Source: Saururus chinensis (lineage: Eukaryota > Streptophyta > Magnoliopsida > Piperales > Saururaceae). From it: a stretch of DNA of 64,000 nt. Under the pieces are notes generated by a model. That model did no database searches. It worked only from the letters and a program-made list of their open reading frames with translations, and had not been told where the DNA came from. The first letter of the stretch is position 1. Every line of letters starts with the position of its first letter. The translations under genes were made by a program, and so were the position numbers. The stretch covers positions 25,306,995 through 25,370,994 of the forward strand of contig CP141142.1 of NCBI GenBank assembly GCA_035235625.1. The letters are read 5' to 3'. Below are positions 35,481-46,979 of this stretch, piece after piece.

Positions 35481-36169
35481 GCTGTTTGGGTGTCAAATTT
35501 ACGTAAGATTCAAGCTATTTTGCCTTAATTTGGTTCCTAATAATTGAAATCGATAGTGGTTGAGTGCAGAAAGTGGGCAAAATTAAAAAATTTGCCTCCA
35601 AGTTAATTCCAGGTCATTTCAAGCTGGAATTGACTGGAATTATTGAATCACCTAGATTCCAGCTCCACACCCACCATTTTAAAATAAAATATTTTATTAT
35701 TTTTTAATTATTATTCTTCATATCAATTTGAGCCTATAGTTACATAATATATAAGTGGGCTCATTTTAAAAGTTTAAAATTACCTGCTTAGATATAATCT
35801 TGTTTGATAGCCCAAAAATACCATGAATGTGCATATCCAAGTTTAGAAAAGTGTTATATTAATTTGAAGTATTTAAAGTGGTTTGAATGCGACATCAAAA
35901 TTTATTATTAAAATTTTCATTATCAACTATAACTCAATCGGTGGTGAATTATTGGAATTAATTTAAAAAAATTTATATCCATTTTTAAAAAATTATATAC
36001 CAAACTACCCCTAAATCGTTTACTTTTTTATTTACCATAGAAGTGTTCTTATCTTCATGATTTAAGATGTTTTAAATACCCACAAGAAATTTAATTTTTG
36101 TTTGATTGGCCTTCGAGGAGCATATTGTTCATTACGATTTTTTTTAAATAATTACCTTCAACATGGGTC
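35481..36169. other. AT-rich intergenic DNA, nothing recognised
   Basis: No ORF or repeat boundary could be supported. A region of T-runs ends at the foldback element. Confidence 0.35.
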
Positions 36170-36657
36170 ATCACTATCGCTCAAGTTTTTTTTTTTTTAA
36201 TTTTTAAATCATTTAGCGATGGTCATGACCATTGCTGTAAATCACAAAGCCGTCGTTGAAAGCAACTTTCAGGGACAACTCAATTGATTGTCGCTATATC
36301 CTATCTTTTCGTGACGGTTTAAGCTATCACTAAAACTTACTTTCAGCAAAGTAAAAAGTAAGTGTTAGCGACGGCTTAAACCATCACATAAAATAGGATA
36401 TAGCGATGGTCAATTGAGACGTCGCTGAAAGTAAATTTTAGCGACGATTCAATCATCACTAAATGTCTTATGGCCGTCGCTTAAGGTCCAAAAAAGACAA
36501 TGTGGTCATATTTTCAGCAATGGAAATAGCCATCGTTGTAGGCTATTTTGGCCACAGCTAAAACCATCAACGACGCCGGTAATAGTGATAGCCAACTAGC
36601 CATCGTTATTAGCTTTAGCGACAACTAGTCCTAGTAACAATGACAACTTTTGTAGTG
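36170..36657. mobile_element. Foldback/MITE-like element with a CACTA-type right end
   Basis: A long imperfect palindrome is centred near 36350. The left arm (CAATTG, GTCGCTATATCCTAT, GTGACGGTTTAAGC) pairs with the right arm (GCTTAAACCATCAC, ATAGGATATAGCGA, CAATTG). Pairing can be followed for about 150 bp on each side. The right end reads ACTTTTGTAGTG, the inverse of CACTACAAAAGT, which suggests a CACTA relation. The left terminus is not clear. It lies about 230 bp beyond the 3' end of the CYP82 gene. Confidence 0.65.
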
Positions 36658-36816
36658 TTTATATGTTAATTGAGTGTAAGTTGAGTTTAAAAATGGGCAA
36701 TTTGGGTAGTGTCACTAGGCCTTCTCCCACCATGCCTCTATGCGCCAAGACCCTTGGCGTATGCAGCTGGGCAGGCTAAGCAACCTCATATATATAACAC
36801 TACAACGGATGTTTTT

Positions 36817-36822
36817 TTATTT
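36817..36822 (-). promoter_or_regulatory. Candidate poly(A) signal of the CYP82 gene
   Basis: AATAAA on the minus strand, about 66 bp past the stop codon at 36888. This is the only canonical hexamer seen close downstream. Confidence 0.35.
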
Positions 36823-36887
36823 TTGTCAGATAACAACAGCACAAAAAATTAATAGAAAAGCACACACTTCGAAACATCTTAAATTCT

Positions 36888-39371
36888 TCACTCATACAGG
36901 CTTGGTGGGACACGCGGAGTCAAAATGACTTCTAATGGTGTAATCTTCTGCAATGTAATCCCAATTCTTTCACTCATGTCCATGTGATACCCAGACTTGA
37001 TTGTGATATCAAACCCTTGAAGAAGACGAGCCAGTGTCAAATGCATCACCTGCAGAGCAAAAGAGATTCCAGGACACATTCTCCTCCCAGACCCAAACGG
37101 GAGCAGCTCAAAGTTGAGACCCCTGACATCCATATCTGCATGACTAGTGAGAAACCTCTCCGGCCTGAACTCAAGTGGATCCTCCCACACCCTTGGGTCC
37201 CGGTGAATCTTCCACAGGTTCACCAGTAAACGAGTGCCAGCTGGGAGGTGGTACCCACCTAGCTCACAGTCTCCCAATGTCATGCGCGGGGCCCCCAGTG
37301 GAGCTGCAGGGTAAAGGCGTAGTGTCTCTTTGAGGATGGACTGAAGGTAGGGGAGGCTTTTGATGTCAGACTCAGTGACTTGCCTGTCCTTACCAACCAC
37401 GCTGTCTAACTCCAATTGTGCCTTCTTCAGGATGTGCTGATTGTTCATTAGGAGGGCAAGAGCCCACGTCAGAGTGATGGAAGCTGTGTCTGTTCCGGCG
37501 AGTATCAACGTCTGGACCAATCTCAAGTTAATAAATTTACCATTCATTTTCTCTTAAATTAATAGCTCTATTTAAAATAAAAAATTATATTATATTAATA
37601 ATTAAATTAAATTTAATTTAATTAATTGAATACTTAAAAAAATAATATTATAAGTTTATTTTCACTTTTGGGTTTTATAATTCAATAAAAATTACTATTT
37701 TTATAAGTATAGTTATTAATTTAAAATAAAAAAATTCTTACAATTTTAAATTTGGGAGCTCTTCTAACAAGGGGCAAGCAGGTTTTAAATCCAGTTGCCA
37801 ACAAATTGCACTCGCAACGCACTTGGCTATTAGTAATTAATAATTGTGATTAGGTGATGAAGTTTTACCGGAATTCATCATTGGAAATCAATTTGTTGAA
37901 TGATTCATTCATATAGCTGAATGAAGTTCCTTTAAGAAAGATGAGGGTGTAATCTTCAAACAGTAGGCGGAAGTGTGTGGACCTGCTCACGTGCCCTCCT
38001 TATCTGGATATTGCTATTATTTGACGATTTATTGATAATTACAGTCGGTTTACCTTCATATAGTTTTTATTTAAAATCCAATTAAAGACTGTTGTCATTG
38101 TCAAACTTCCCCCCCAAAAGGTAAAAAGTTAGCCAAATTTAAAAACATTGGGAAATTTACTTCTTCAGTTGCTACACCAGCAGATCACGCATATACCTTC
38201 AACTAATTACGTGAATGAAATGTTTTGCTGACCTTATCATGACTAAATTACACGACCCATGTGAAGAGGTAAAGTGCATAAAACATGCGGAGAGGAGAAA
38301 CTTAATTAGGGAATTATTTTTTATGTTGTAAAATTGCTGACAAACGTAAAGTGTAAAGAAATAGGGGGTAAAAATATAATTTTTCATTGGTTATTTGGCC
38401 ATCAAAAGGGTATACAACGTGAAAGGGATACTTACCAACACAGTTGATTTAACAACGACGTCAGGATCAGAACCTGCAAACTCGGACTTCTCCAAACCAG
38501 ATAGCATGACGTCAATGAAGTCCTCGTCCGGCCGGACGGGATTGAAGGCCCGCCTCCGTCGATGCTCCTCCAGCCATATGGCCATGAATGAGTCCAACTC
38601 CTTGGCCACCTTCTTCATGGCGTTGATGTGGCCTCCCACGTCCATACACTCAAGATAAGGGATAGCATCTGAGATGAGAAACAACCCACCAAGATAAAAG
38701 AATTCCTGTATCACTTGCCGATACTTCCTTGCCTCATTCTCATCCCCAATTACAGTACCCCCAGAATACCTTTTCCCAGCCACACTCATGCTGATGATGT
38801 TGAATGCCAAGTCCCCGAACCACTGCTTCATGTCTACCTCAATCGGAAGCTGATTGCTTTTCCACTGCCGATACAAATCTCTTACACTCAAGTCAATCTC
38901 TTTGACTCGAACATGCTTGAGCAACTCAAGTTGGCGGGCAGAAAGAAGCTCTAGGCTGACTATTTTCCTTATCTGACGCCAGTAGGGGCCATAGGGAGTC
39001 AGGCCAAACATCGCACCGTTGTAGCCCATGTACTTACCCATAGCACTAGGTGGTCGGGTGGCAAGAACTCTGTCATTTTTAGTGAAGCATTCCTTTGCCA
39101 GCTCCCAGCTATTCACGATTACAGTCCGGTGAACGCCTACCCAAACTGTGAAAATGGGGCCATGCTTATCGGCAAGGTCTGCGAAAATTCTGAACACCGG
39201 CTGGCCGCCGGCCAGTGTTAGCAGGTGCCCTATGACGGGCCATCGGCCTGCAGGCTCTGGCGCTTCTTTCTTGCCATTCTTCTTTGGATGTGAGGCTTTC
39301 CATAAGTAGTAAAAGAAAGCACAGGTAATAAGCCCTAGAGCTATTTGCAAGAGTGGAGAAATTGCTTCCAT
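36888..39371 (-). CDS. Cytochrome P450, CYP82 family (CYP82D-like), two exons
   Basis: A microsomal haem monooxygenase that uses NADPH-P450 reductase. Exon 1 is 38436-39371 (312 codons) and exon 2 is 36888-37511 (207 codons plus stop). The phase-0 intron of 924 bp has GTAAGT and CCAG borders, in the position typical of this clan. The 519-residue product has the usual length. Seen: an N-terminal membrane anchor (residues 5-24), a Pro-rich hinge with the variant APEPAGRWPVIGHL, the I-helix AGTDTA at the start of exon 2, the KETLR ExxR motif, FRPERF and the haem-binding FGSGRRMCPG. I chose the ATG at 39371 (MEAISPLLQ); the longer frame starts only with GTG. CYP82 members oxidise terpenoids, phenylpropanoids, flavonoids or alkaloids; the substrate cannot be told from sequence. 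No lesion seen; probably functional. Confidence 0.95.
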
Positions 39372-39439
39372 AGTGGGCAGGGCGCTCTCAATAGACACGA
39401 TGAGAAATGATTGATTGTTGAACACCTCTGCATCATCTA

Positions 39440-39448
39440 CATATAAAC
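39440..39448 (-). promoter_or_regulatory. TATA-like box of the CYP82 gene
   Basis: The minus strand reads GTTTATATG about 70 bp before the chosen ATG. A start of transcription near 39410 would give a 5' UTR of about 40 bases. The sequence is a reasonable but not perfect TATA box. Confidence 0.45.
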
Positions 39449-40689
39449 ATTTGTTGGTCTTTGAGTAGTGAGAACGGCAAAAGGAAATTTTAAGCTAATA
39501 TAAATCGAATCGAAATAGGTGAAGTTCTCCTAAATTTACCCAATGTTGAAACTACTAATCAATCGTATATAATAAAGATAAAAGTCTTATATTAATAGTT
39601 ATATATGAAAAATGACTTATTATAGTCTTTTTTTAAGTATTTAATCACTTAAATTTTAATAAAATAAAATTATTAATATATAATAAATTTCTTTTAAAAT
39701 AAAATTATTTATATAGAGTTGAGAAAATAAGATATAATCTTTTACCATTCTTATTTATTATGCTCGTGAAACTTCCCCAACAAAATTTAAATTTGAGCTG
39801 CAAATTTGGGTGGGTACAGCACTTGTCGTTTTGTTGGATGGAAAAGTCAGCATCAATGAAATTGACAGCTGAGCGGCCTAGTGGGCCATTTCACTGACAC
39901 CAGACGTTGACACTTTCCTGTAACGTGCGCGACCCGTGACCGAAATCATCCCCTGGAACGGATCACCACGTGGCGGGTCACATAAACTGCCGTAAATGGC
40001 AAAATTAATAAAAAGTTAAACGTTCGGGTAAATTGAGTTAAAATATATAATTTTATGTTATTTTAATAATTTTATTTAGATTAATTTAAGTGGTTAATAT
40101 TTAAAGAAAATTTTAGAAACTTATATTTTAAGAAAAATTATAAAAATAATAATTATTAAATTAGTTTATTTTAAAAAATATTTTTTAAAGTGGTGTTGAA
40201 TTTTGTCACATAGGTGTAAGTAAAGCACTAGCACATGTACAATTTTTTTAAAATTTTTAATTAATTTTATTATTTTAAAAGGTAAAATTTATAGGATATA
40301 TAATTTTATCCTTTAAAATGATGAAATTAACTTACCATTGATTTCGTTTTTTAAAAAAAAGAAACCTAATTTCATCCTTTAAAAGGAGGAAACCTAATTT
40401 CATCCTTATCATGGTTCTTATCATTTTAATTTACTTCATTCTGGCTTCAAAGCTGATTTCATCATCTAAAATGACAAAATCTAATTCATAATTTATTTTT
40501 AAGATAACTTATTACTGAAATCAACATATGTCCCTGTACATTCCACACATAAAGTTTCAACATCCACACAACATCAAATTTATCTAAGCTCTTCTAAACA
40601 AGCATAAGATATAAATGTATATAAAATATATAAATCAAGCATCACATATATTAATCAAATGTTTAGTTCAAAATATATGACAAATCTAA
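39449..40689 (-). promoter_or_regulatory. CYP82 upstream region with a G-box
   Basis: The interval is AT-rich except for a GC-richer island at about 39830-40000. There CACGTG (39967-39972, in CCACGTGGCG) is a G-box/ABRE-type core, and nearby TTGAC words (39850-39920) could be W-box cores. The island is about 600 bp upstream of the CYP82 start. Regulation by bZIP/bHLH or WRKY factors is inferred from these words only. 40030-40690 holds only A/T-rich low-complexity sequence and two AAACCTAATTTCATCCTT repeats at about 40360-40410. Confidence 0.4.
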
Positions 40690-43262
40690 TACAATCTCTT
40701 TTACTCCTACGTCCTCGACCTCGACCCCAACGGTGTTGTACTAGCTCCTCCTATTCCTCATGGTCTATCCGATCCTCTTGCTTATAGATCGCATGCTCCT
40801 CATGGTCTGTCTGCTCTGGCTCCGGCTCCGGCTCCGCATAAGTGACCGATGGCTCAACACGAGCTAGCCACTGTCGTGTATATTAGAGTATCGGATCTTG
40901 CTGGGGGTAAGCTACATGTGGAGGATCCGAAAATGATGAACGTGGAGGAGAGGTAGGTGTTGTAGATGAAGATGGAATATCAGCAAATAGATCATGCCTC
41001 GGCTGTGTATGAGTTGCCTCGTCGGTATGATAATGCCCATGAACGTCTGTAATCACCGATTGAAGAAGTGGCAAGCCACTAAGGACAACCTGATGATGCC
41101 TGATCACCGATGACATGATGCTAATAAAATCTCACTCGAAGTATAAGTGTTAATGGCACAGTCAAATTTGCTAGTGTACATCGCGCTAATCCAAGCTATA
41201 TAAAAATTAAAATAAAAGTTAGATAAATAATAAATAAGAAAAAAATATATTATTATATAATTAATTAAGATATACTTACCAAAGCTACTTTAGACACACT
41301 CCTAGGCTGATATGTCATCTCCTCTACATCATTGTGTTGTAAAATATATCGCTACGTAATGGGTAAATACCACTGCATATATGGGCTACGAACATCTCAC
41401 AATGTTGTAGCCGTCTCCCCTCTAATAATTGTGGCTCTCCTATCATCCCATTGAGAGATATATGATGCATGATGTATAGCACAGTCGATAATATGGCAAC
41501 CTTATCAAGTGATGCGATGGACAAACTTGACAGTACAAGGTGGGACCTCTTGCTCTAAGTTAAACTAGAGTATCACATAATCCGGCAAGTAAATCTCGAT
41601 AATCTCAAAACAGATGAGTGGCGTTCACAAGAGCCACACATCTCAACCCTCGGTGCAGAGAGGAGGTAACACAACCAAAACCTCCGGCAAGTACGATTGC
41701 CAAATAACCTACACATTTTATAAAGATAACTAAGTGTAAATTACCTTACATATCTTATAATCTTTGTATCAAATTTGATAATGAAATAAAATTAGCAAAT
41801 AAGGTCGTTGATGTTCTAACTCTCCTCTACACAACTGGAGGTTTTCTTGTGGATATTCATTTTTTCTCTTCCGAACATTCTACCTTAAGGAGTCAAATTT
41901 AAAACATAAGTTGAGCATATCTATATAAAACAATGCTAAAAAAATTAAGTGTTAAAAATTAAAATATCCTACCTCGCTCCCAATGGAGCACCCTCGACTA
42001 AGTGACCCATCTCAATGCTTGGTCGGCCGACGTGTAATTGCTCCTATGACCATAACTATCACAAAATATGATAAAAATTGTTAAAAAATATGAAGTAATT
42101 ATGCGTGTAAAATATATATTAACTTTAACAAATTCATTTACCTGAAGAAGGGTCAAACATTCTGCAATCCTCGAGGTAATGGCCTGACATGCTTTCCCTA
42201 ACTTTCAGTATAAAAATGCAAGAGTGGCACTGCCCCATGCATATGTACCTGCCATGTCAAAGTCTATGAGGAGGGAGAGATATGCAACATGTACATGGCT
42301 ACTCGTGTTATTTGCAAATATTATAGCCTCAAGTAACTGCAATAAGTACGCCTATGCATGCTGCTCGATAACTATCTCCACTTGCTTCACCAATTTTATC
42401 CTCACCTTCATTTGCCTCATTTACATCAACCACTTCATCATGAACATAAGCGCCCCTACAAATATATATCACATATGTATTCCATGTCATATGACTTAAC
42501 CCTTTCTTTAAAGCCTAAAAATGTTATATTCGTTTATGAATATGTATTTCACATTGGATTGGATGGTCCAACATTGGTATGTACAACACCTATGTAGGTG
42601 TAATGAATGCCCATCGAACTTTGAGTTCTATGCCATGCACCGCCTTGAGATATTTGAAGACTAAATAGCTCATGTGCATGCAATGTATACCTTCCACATT
42701 ACACACAAAATTCATGATTTAACATCATAATTTTCATCGACAATTATAAGATTCAAATAGGATTCACATCTTAATAAACCTTACCTCCAATTAGGTCTAC
42801 TTCCATCGTCAATAGGTGCAAATGACCTATGACGTTCATTTGAAGCTACTATCATTGATAAATTTCCTTCTTCTTCATCATCCACTAGCATTTGCATATG
42901 CCTTCCACTATTTACATTTCTTTCAGAGCTCCTGTGTGAGCTCCTATGTGAAATACTTCACCTTTTACTAGGCACTCAGACCTCTTTTTCAAGAAATAAC
43001 TCAAAACAAACTATGTGAGGCGAATAGTAAAACATAGAAGTCATTGATGCATCATCATTTATACATATTAGTGCCGATCTCGATCAATATGTCGGAATAA
43101 AATATTTTATAGTAATTTTCCATCTTCTTCGATCCCACCCAACTCTGCTAACTACTTGCATCTCAAATTCATCATAAGTAGACAATTTCTTAATTAATAA
43201 TCCATCTATGCGCCCTTTATAGTGAAGTACAAAACTAACCATTGCTTTTTCCATCTCTATTC
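40690..43262 (-). pseudogene. MuDR N-terminal domain plus plant mobile domain (PMD) gene, degenerate
   Basis: Minus strand: a MuDR-type N-terminus starts at ATG 43251-43253 (MEKAMVSFVLHYKGRIDGLL, WKITIKYFIPTY, stop, ALICINDDASMTSMFYYS, CFELFLEKEV), with Ser-rich sequence to a donor near 42785. PMD exons: about 42300-42142 (VAYLSLLIDFDMAGTYAWGS, ATLAFLY, stop) ending LLQ|GTAAAT; about 42060-41972 (LWS, stop, EQLHVGRPSIEMGHLVEGAP); about 41890-41690 (WNVRKRKNEYPQENLQL-type, QRPYL); then 41710-41300 (VIWQSYLPEVLVVLPPL, WDDRRATIIRGETATTL). The Pro/Ser-rich C-terminus (41116-40883) ends in a basic WGRGRGRRSKR near 40700. Stops occur in nearly every exon. PMD proteins are related to MAIL1/MAIN, which help silence transposons; many are transposon-borne. 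Confidence 0.72.
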
Positions 43263-44190
43263 ACTTAATTCATAAATAATAAATTACATAAAAATGCATT
43301 CATCAATTGCCTCAAAATAACTACTTTACTTAACGAAATATGAGATTAATCGAATTTAATCTAAAAACCAGCAGTAAATAAATAAAGAGAACATCCACAA
43401 AACATTTTTCTTTTTCCTTTCCAATTTTAAATAAAAACAATATCACATCTATAATCATTACAACTGATTAAGAAGCATGAAAGTTAGCACATAAATGTTC
43501 TATTTTACAAGTGACACAGAAAAATCCATAATCTTTTTCAAAAGGATGGCATCGCAATAGAAAAAGAACTCACCAATTATAAATATCAGTCAAAAAGCAG
43601 CTGCAACACCAAACAGTAAAATACTAAACTCCACATTTCACTCTGATTATTGACCGATCAAGCGTAAGAAATGTTCTCAATAAATTCAACTAATTTTTTA
43701 TCTTAAAAAAAAAATTAAAACCTAGCAATTATTAACTAAATCACCATTTCAAAGAAAACCCACAAGAACCCAGCTTCCATTCTACCAATCGAACCCAAAA
43801 ATGCCCAAAACGCATTGAAAATCAAATGGGTTACCATGCCAAGAGGCATACACTCCATGTATATCATGCATATTACAGGAAAAAAATCACATAACTGAGA
43901 GCTAGCTGTATGAGACTAGGATTTGCCCGAATATCTGCCTAACAGTCAAAATTCCCTCCTAAACGTTAGAATCAAAGCTCCTAAATGTTAGAATCAAATA
44001 ATCTAAATGAAATCTACTATAAACATCAAAATTTCCTCCTAAACGTTAGAATCATAGTTACAAAAAATAAATTTCTCACCTAGATAATTATTATGATTGC
44101 TAGAGCAATTATCTGTTTATCATTTATACTCTATAGGTGTATGAGTTTCAGTACAAAGTTATTGCAATAGACTAGTCGGTAATCATTAAG
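43263..44190. other. Intergenic DNA with short CCTAAA(C/T)GTTAGAATCA repeats
   Basis: No coding signal. CCTCCTAAACGTTAGAATCA occurs at about 43953 and 44035 with a third variant at about 43979. The rest is AT-rich unique DNA. The 5' end of the element carrying the PMD pseudogene may be here, but no inverted repeat was found by eye. Confidence 0.45.
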
Positions 44191-44198
44191 GTTAATTG

Positions 44199-44855
44199 TA
44201 GGGGTATTCATGGACATCTATTGTCTATATGTTCATCTATGTCTGTATCCATTTTTTTATAGAATGGACAGTTTTTTTCGTCTGAGGTGGACACAGATGC
44301 GGACACAGGCCAAGTTTTTTATCCGTACTAATAGGTAGCTACGAACACAGACATACCCTTATCCGTGTCCGTGGACGTTCACATCCGCCACCTTTACCAA
44401 AGAGTTCCTTAAATATAGTAGTAATTATTACTAACTATTAGAAAAAAAATAAAATTCAGTTCCTATGTAGTATCTTAAGACAGTCTTAACATGCTACATA
44501 GGCATTTGATAACTTAAAAATATGAATCTAGTACTTATGTAGCATGTTAGGACAATCTTAACATGCAACATAGGTATTATACATCTTAACAATATGGATC
44601 TAGTACCTATGTAGCATGTTAAGATAGTTTTAACATGCTACAAATGTACTAAAAATTTTAAATAACGATAAAATTTTAGGTGTTGAAATATTTGTCCAAG
44701 TTTGTCTGTTTGCTCGTATCTTTAGCGGACGGACTTAGACAAAGTATGATGCGGACTAGGGCGGACACACACAAACACAGACAAGGGATATTCAAATGGC
44801 GGACGGACACGAATAACCCTTTGTCCATGCGCATTTTTGTCCGTGAACACCCCTA
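44199..44855. mobile_element. Non-autonomous hAT-type transposon/MITE, 657 bp
   Basis: The left end TAGGGGTATTCATGGAC and the inverse of the right end TAGGGGTGTTCACGGAC match at 15 of 17 positions. The element is flanked by GTTAATTG (44191-44198) and GTTAATTA (44856-44863), an 8-bp target duplication with one mismatch, as expected for hAT insertions. Subterminal regions carry many GTCCGTG / GGACAC words in both orientations. No ORF of note is inside, so it depends on a transposase from elsewhere. Confidence 0.88.
44462..44650. repeat. Palindromic 72-bp tandem repeats in the core of the hAT element
   Basis: CCTATGTAGTATCTTAAG-like units start at 44462, 44534 and 44606 (period 72). Within each unit TATGTAGCATGTTAAGA is followed by its near inverse TCTTAACATGCTACATA, so every unit can form a stem of about 17 bp. 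Units differ by a few substitutions. Confidence 0.85.
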
Positions 44856-45059
44856 GTTAATTACATGAACATGTTTAATTTTAACTAGAGACATGATAAA
44901 AAGCTTATTTACTGAGACATTGTGTGATGAATGATATACCATATAACATAGATTTATCCGACACATGTAAATTATATCCATGTGACTGAACATGACTGTC
45001 GTTGATGCATATAACACATGAAATTGGAGTAATTACACAGCCAAAATATTATATCAAGT

Positions 45060-45545
45060 TCATGGCACATAATAAAATTTAATTACATGTCTGTGATCAA
45101 TGTGTGCATAGCTGATAGTTATACGAAATTGAGGCATATCATGCCTTTACATACTGGTCATAAAATAATTACAAAGATTATATCTAAAGAAGCTACCACA
45201 TAAATTGTTTGGATAACTTTTTGTCTCCTATCTTCATTCAAATTGTAATTTTTGCATAATCTGGGGGTGGATGAGTATGTTAATACTCAGTAGGTGGAAT
45301 TAAAATCTAATTTAATGCTAAGTAGAAAACTTATGACCATAATAATTTATTGCTAGAATAGAGTTTATTTCAGAAAATGAATTAAGAAACAAATTTAGAA
45401 AACATCGATTCATCCAATGACAATAAATCCAAAGTCGTGATACCGAATGACGTTCCTCCTAACGCTCATGGGGCAACTAGAAGCTTAGTAAGTGAGGAGT
45501 TTTCCCATGATGCTCCACACCTATGTGCGCGGTATACCGATTATT
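45060..45545 (-). repeat. LTR relic related to the Tekay-type LTRs at 49967-51168 and 56461-58143
   Basis: Blocks match the LTR at 56461-58143 in the same order and orientation: GGCAT..C.TGCCTTT.CATA; GGTGAGTA..TATACTCAGTAGGT-type sequence near 45282; GATACC.GA.GAC near 45440; CATGGGGC.AC; TTTTCCCATGA; TGTGCGCG near 45530. Identity is clearly lower than between the two inner LTRs. The ends are not defined and no internal retroelement DNA is beside it. Confidence 0.62.
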
Positions 45546-46046
45546 TTTCTCGGTAGGTATCCAGATAAAATATTACAATTCTAGGTTTAACCCCAGAATT
45601 ATCAAGAAATGCAAGTACCATGACACAAATTAGGGTATATAAAACATAACACACATATGACATTTTTTTAAAAAACTCAAGCAAATAAGCATAACGAAGT
45701 AAAAATAGTGTATAAAATTTCAATGATACGAGCAGAGCATAAGCTAAAGTTTAAGACCCCATACCTTGAACTTGAAGAGCAAAATTTCAAATTGAAAAGG
45801 TCTCAAACAGAAAAACCGACCGCTCCACTATATTAAACACGATCGATTTAGCTGGAAACGACACTTAAATCATCTGATTCGGACTCCAAACAAATTAGAT
45901 GATTTAAGGGTCGATAAAAACATGCGTCGTCGCATGCTGTTGCATGCGGCCAAGAGTTTTATTATTATTTTTTTTAAGTTTTCAGAAACTTTAAACGTGT
46001 GTAACTTTCTTTCGTAGACTCTATTTTGCATTGTTGACATAAAAAA

Positions 46047-46538
46047 ATCAAATCAAAATTCAATTGCAAAGATCTCGGAGCTTGACTAGCTCCAGATAAC
46101 TCTAAATTTTCAAAATAGATAAAGTCTCCAAAGTTGGCAAAAATCCAAAAAGAAAAAAAAATAAAATAAATTCTAAAGTTACACACATGGTAATATGTTT
46201 TTTTTTAAATCAAATCAAAATTCAAAGGCAAGAGTTCAGAGCTTGACTAGCTCTGGATGGTACTAAATTTTTAAAATGGACAAAGTCTCAAATTCGGATA
46301 AAGTCCAAAAAAGAAATTTTTTTATCAAAATCCAAAGGCCAAAATTTCGGAGCTTGACTAGCTCTGAGTGAGACTAAATTTTTAAATAGACAAAGTCCAA
46401 AAAAAAAAAAGTAAGGAAGCAAAATCAAATCCTACACACGTAGGAATAGACTAAGGCTTTTAACAAAAAAAAAAGTGAAGAGGCAAGATCGAATCCTACA
46501 CACGTAGGAATGGATTAAGGCTTCTAACAAAAATTTTA
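46047..46538. repeat. Two diverged tandem-repeat sets
   Basis: GAGCTTGACTAGCTC occurs at about 46078, 46239 and 46350, each time followed by GAxxxTACTAAATTTT-like sequence and ACAAAGTC (AAATAGA or AAATGGA before it). Directly after, a 64-bp unit with TCCTACACACGTAGGAAT is duplicated at 46411 and 46475. TCCTACACACGTAGGA is itself a dyad. The set probably belongs to the U3 of the Tat-type LTR that follows, but the left LTR border cannot be fixed because the 3' LTR is out of the window. Confidence 0.7.
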
Positions 46539-46979
46539 TTGTGAGAGGACATTATGGGGGCCTCTTTACATTCAAAGTTAAACGGTTGAGGGAGACTTTA
46601 TAAGCCTCACATGGCCACATAATACAAATTTGCAAAGGACTATGTGAGACCTCATAAGTCTCACAATAAAATAGTCATAAAAAAGAAATAAATGAAAAAA
46701 GTTAGGTAAGACTCGTGGGTCCTACGCTATTGTTTTGCTAAAAAAAAACCTTGTTTAGCCATGAAAGACCAAAATAACTAAAAATACAAAAAAAAGTTAA
46801 ATTCCAAAAGAACTCAAAGTTCAAAGAAAAAAAAGGGTTGTGTGGAAAATTTCATGGGCCCCACATAAGGAATGGGAAGATTAAATTAAAGCCTTGATGC
46901 TCGTGATCCCCTATTGTAAAAAAGGATGTTGAAATAATGAAATATAATAAAAAATAAAGAAAATAATAAAAAAAGAAAG

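Noticed and set aside
30990..36657. A single large CACTA spanning all three captured gene fragments
   Set aside because: The subterminal words at 30990-31330 and at 36170-36657 do not match well, and no CACTA terminus with matching target duplication was found on the left.
39372..39425. 18 extra residues at the N-terminus of the CYP82 frame
   Set aside because: The extension starts with GTG, and the ATG at 39371 gives the typical P450 membrane anchor.
42224..42597. Two plus-strand ORFs of 91 and 79 codons
   Set aside because: They lie opposite the PMD pseudogene exon and intron, have no recognisable motif, and their composition follows the AT-rich DNA.
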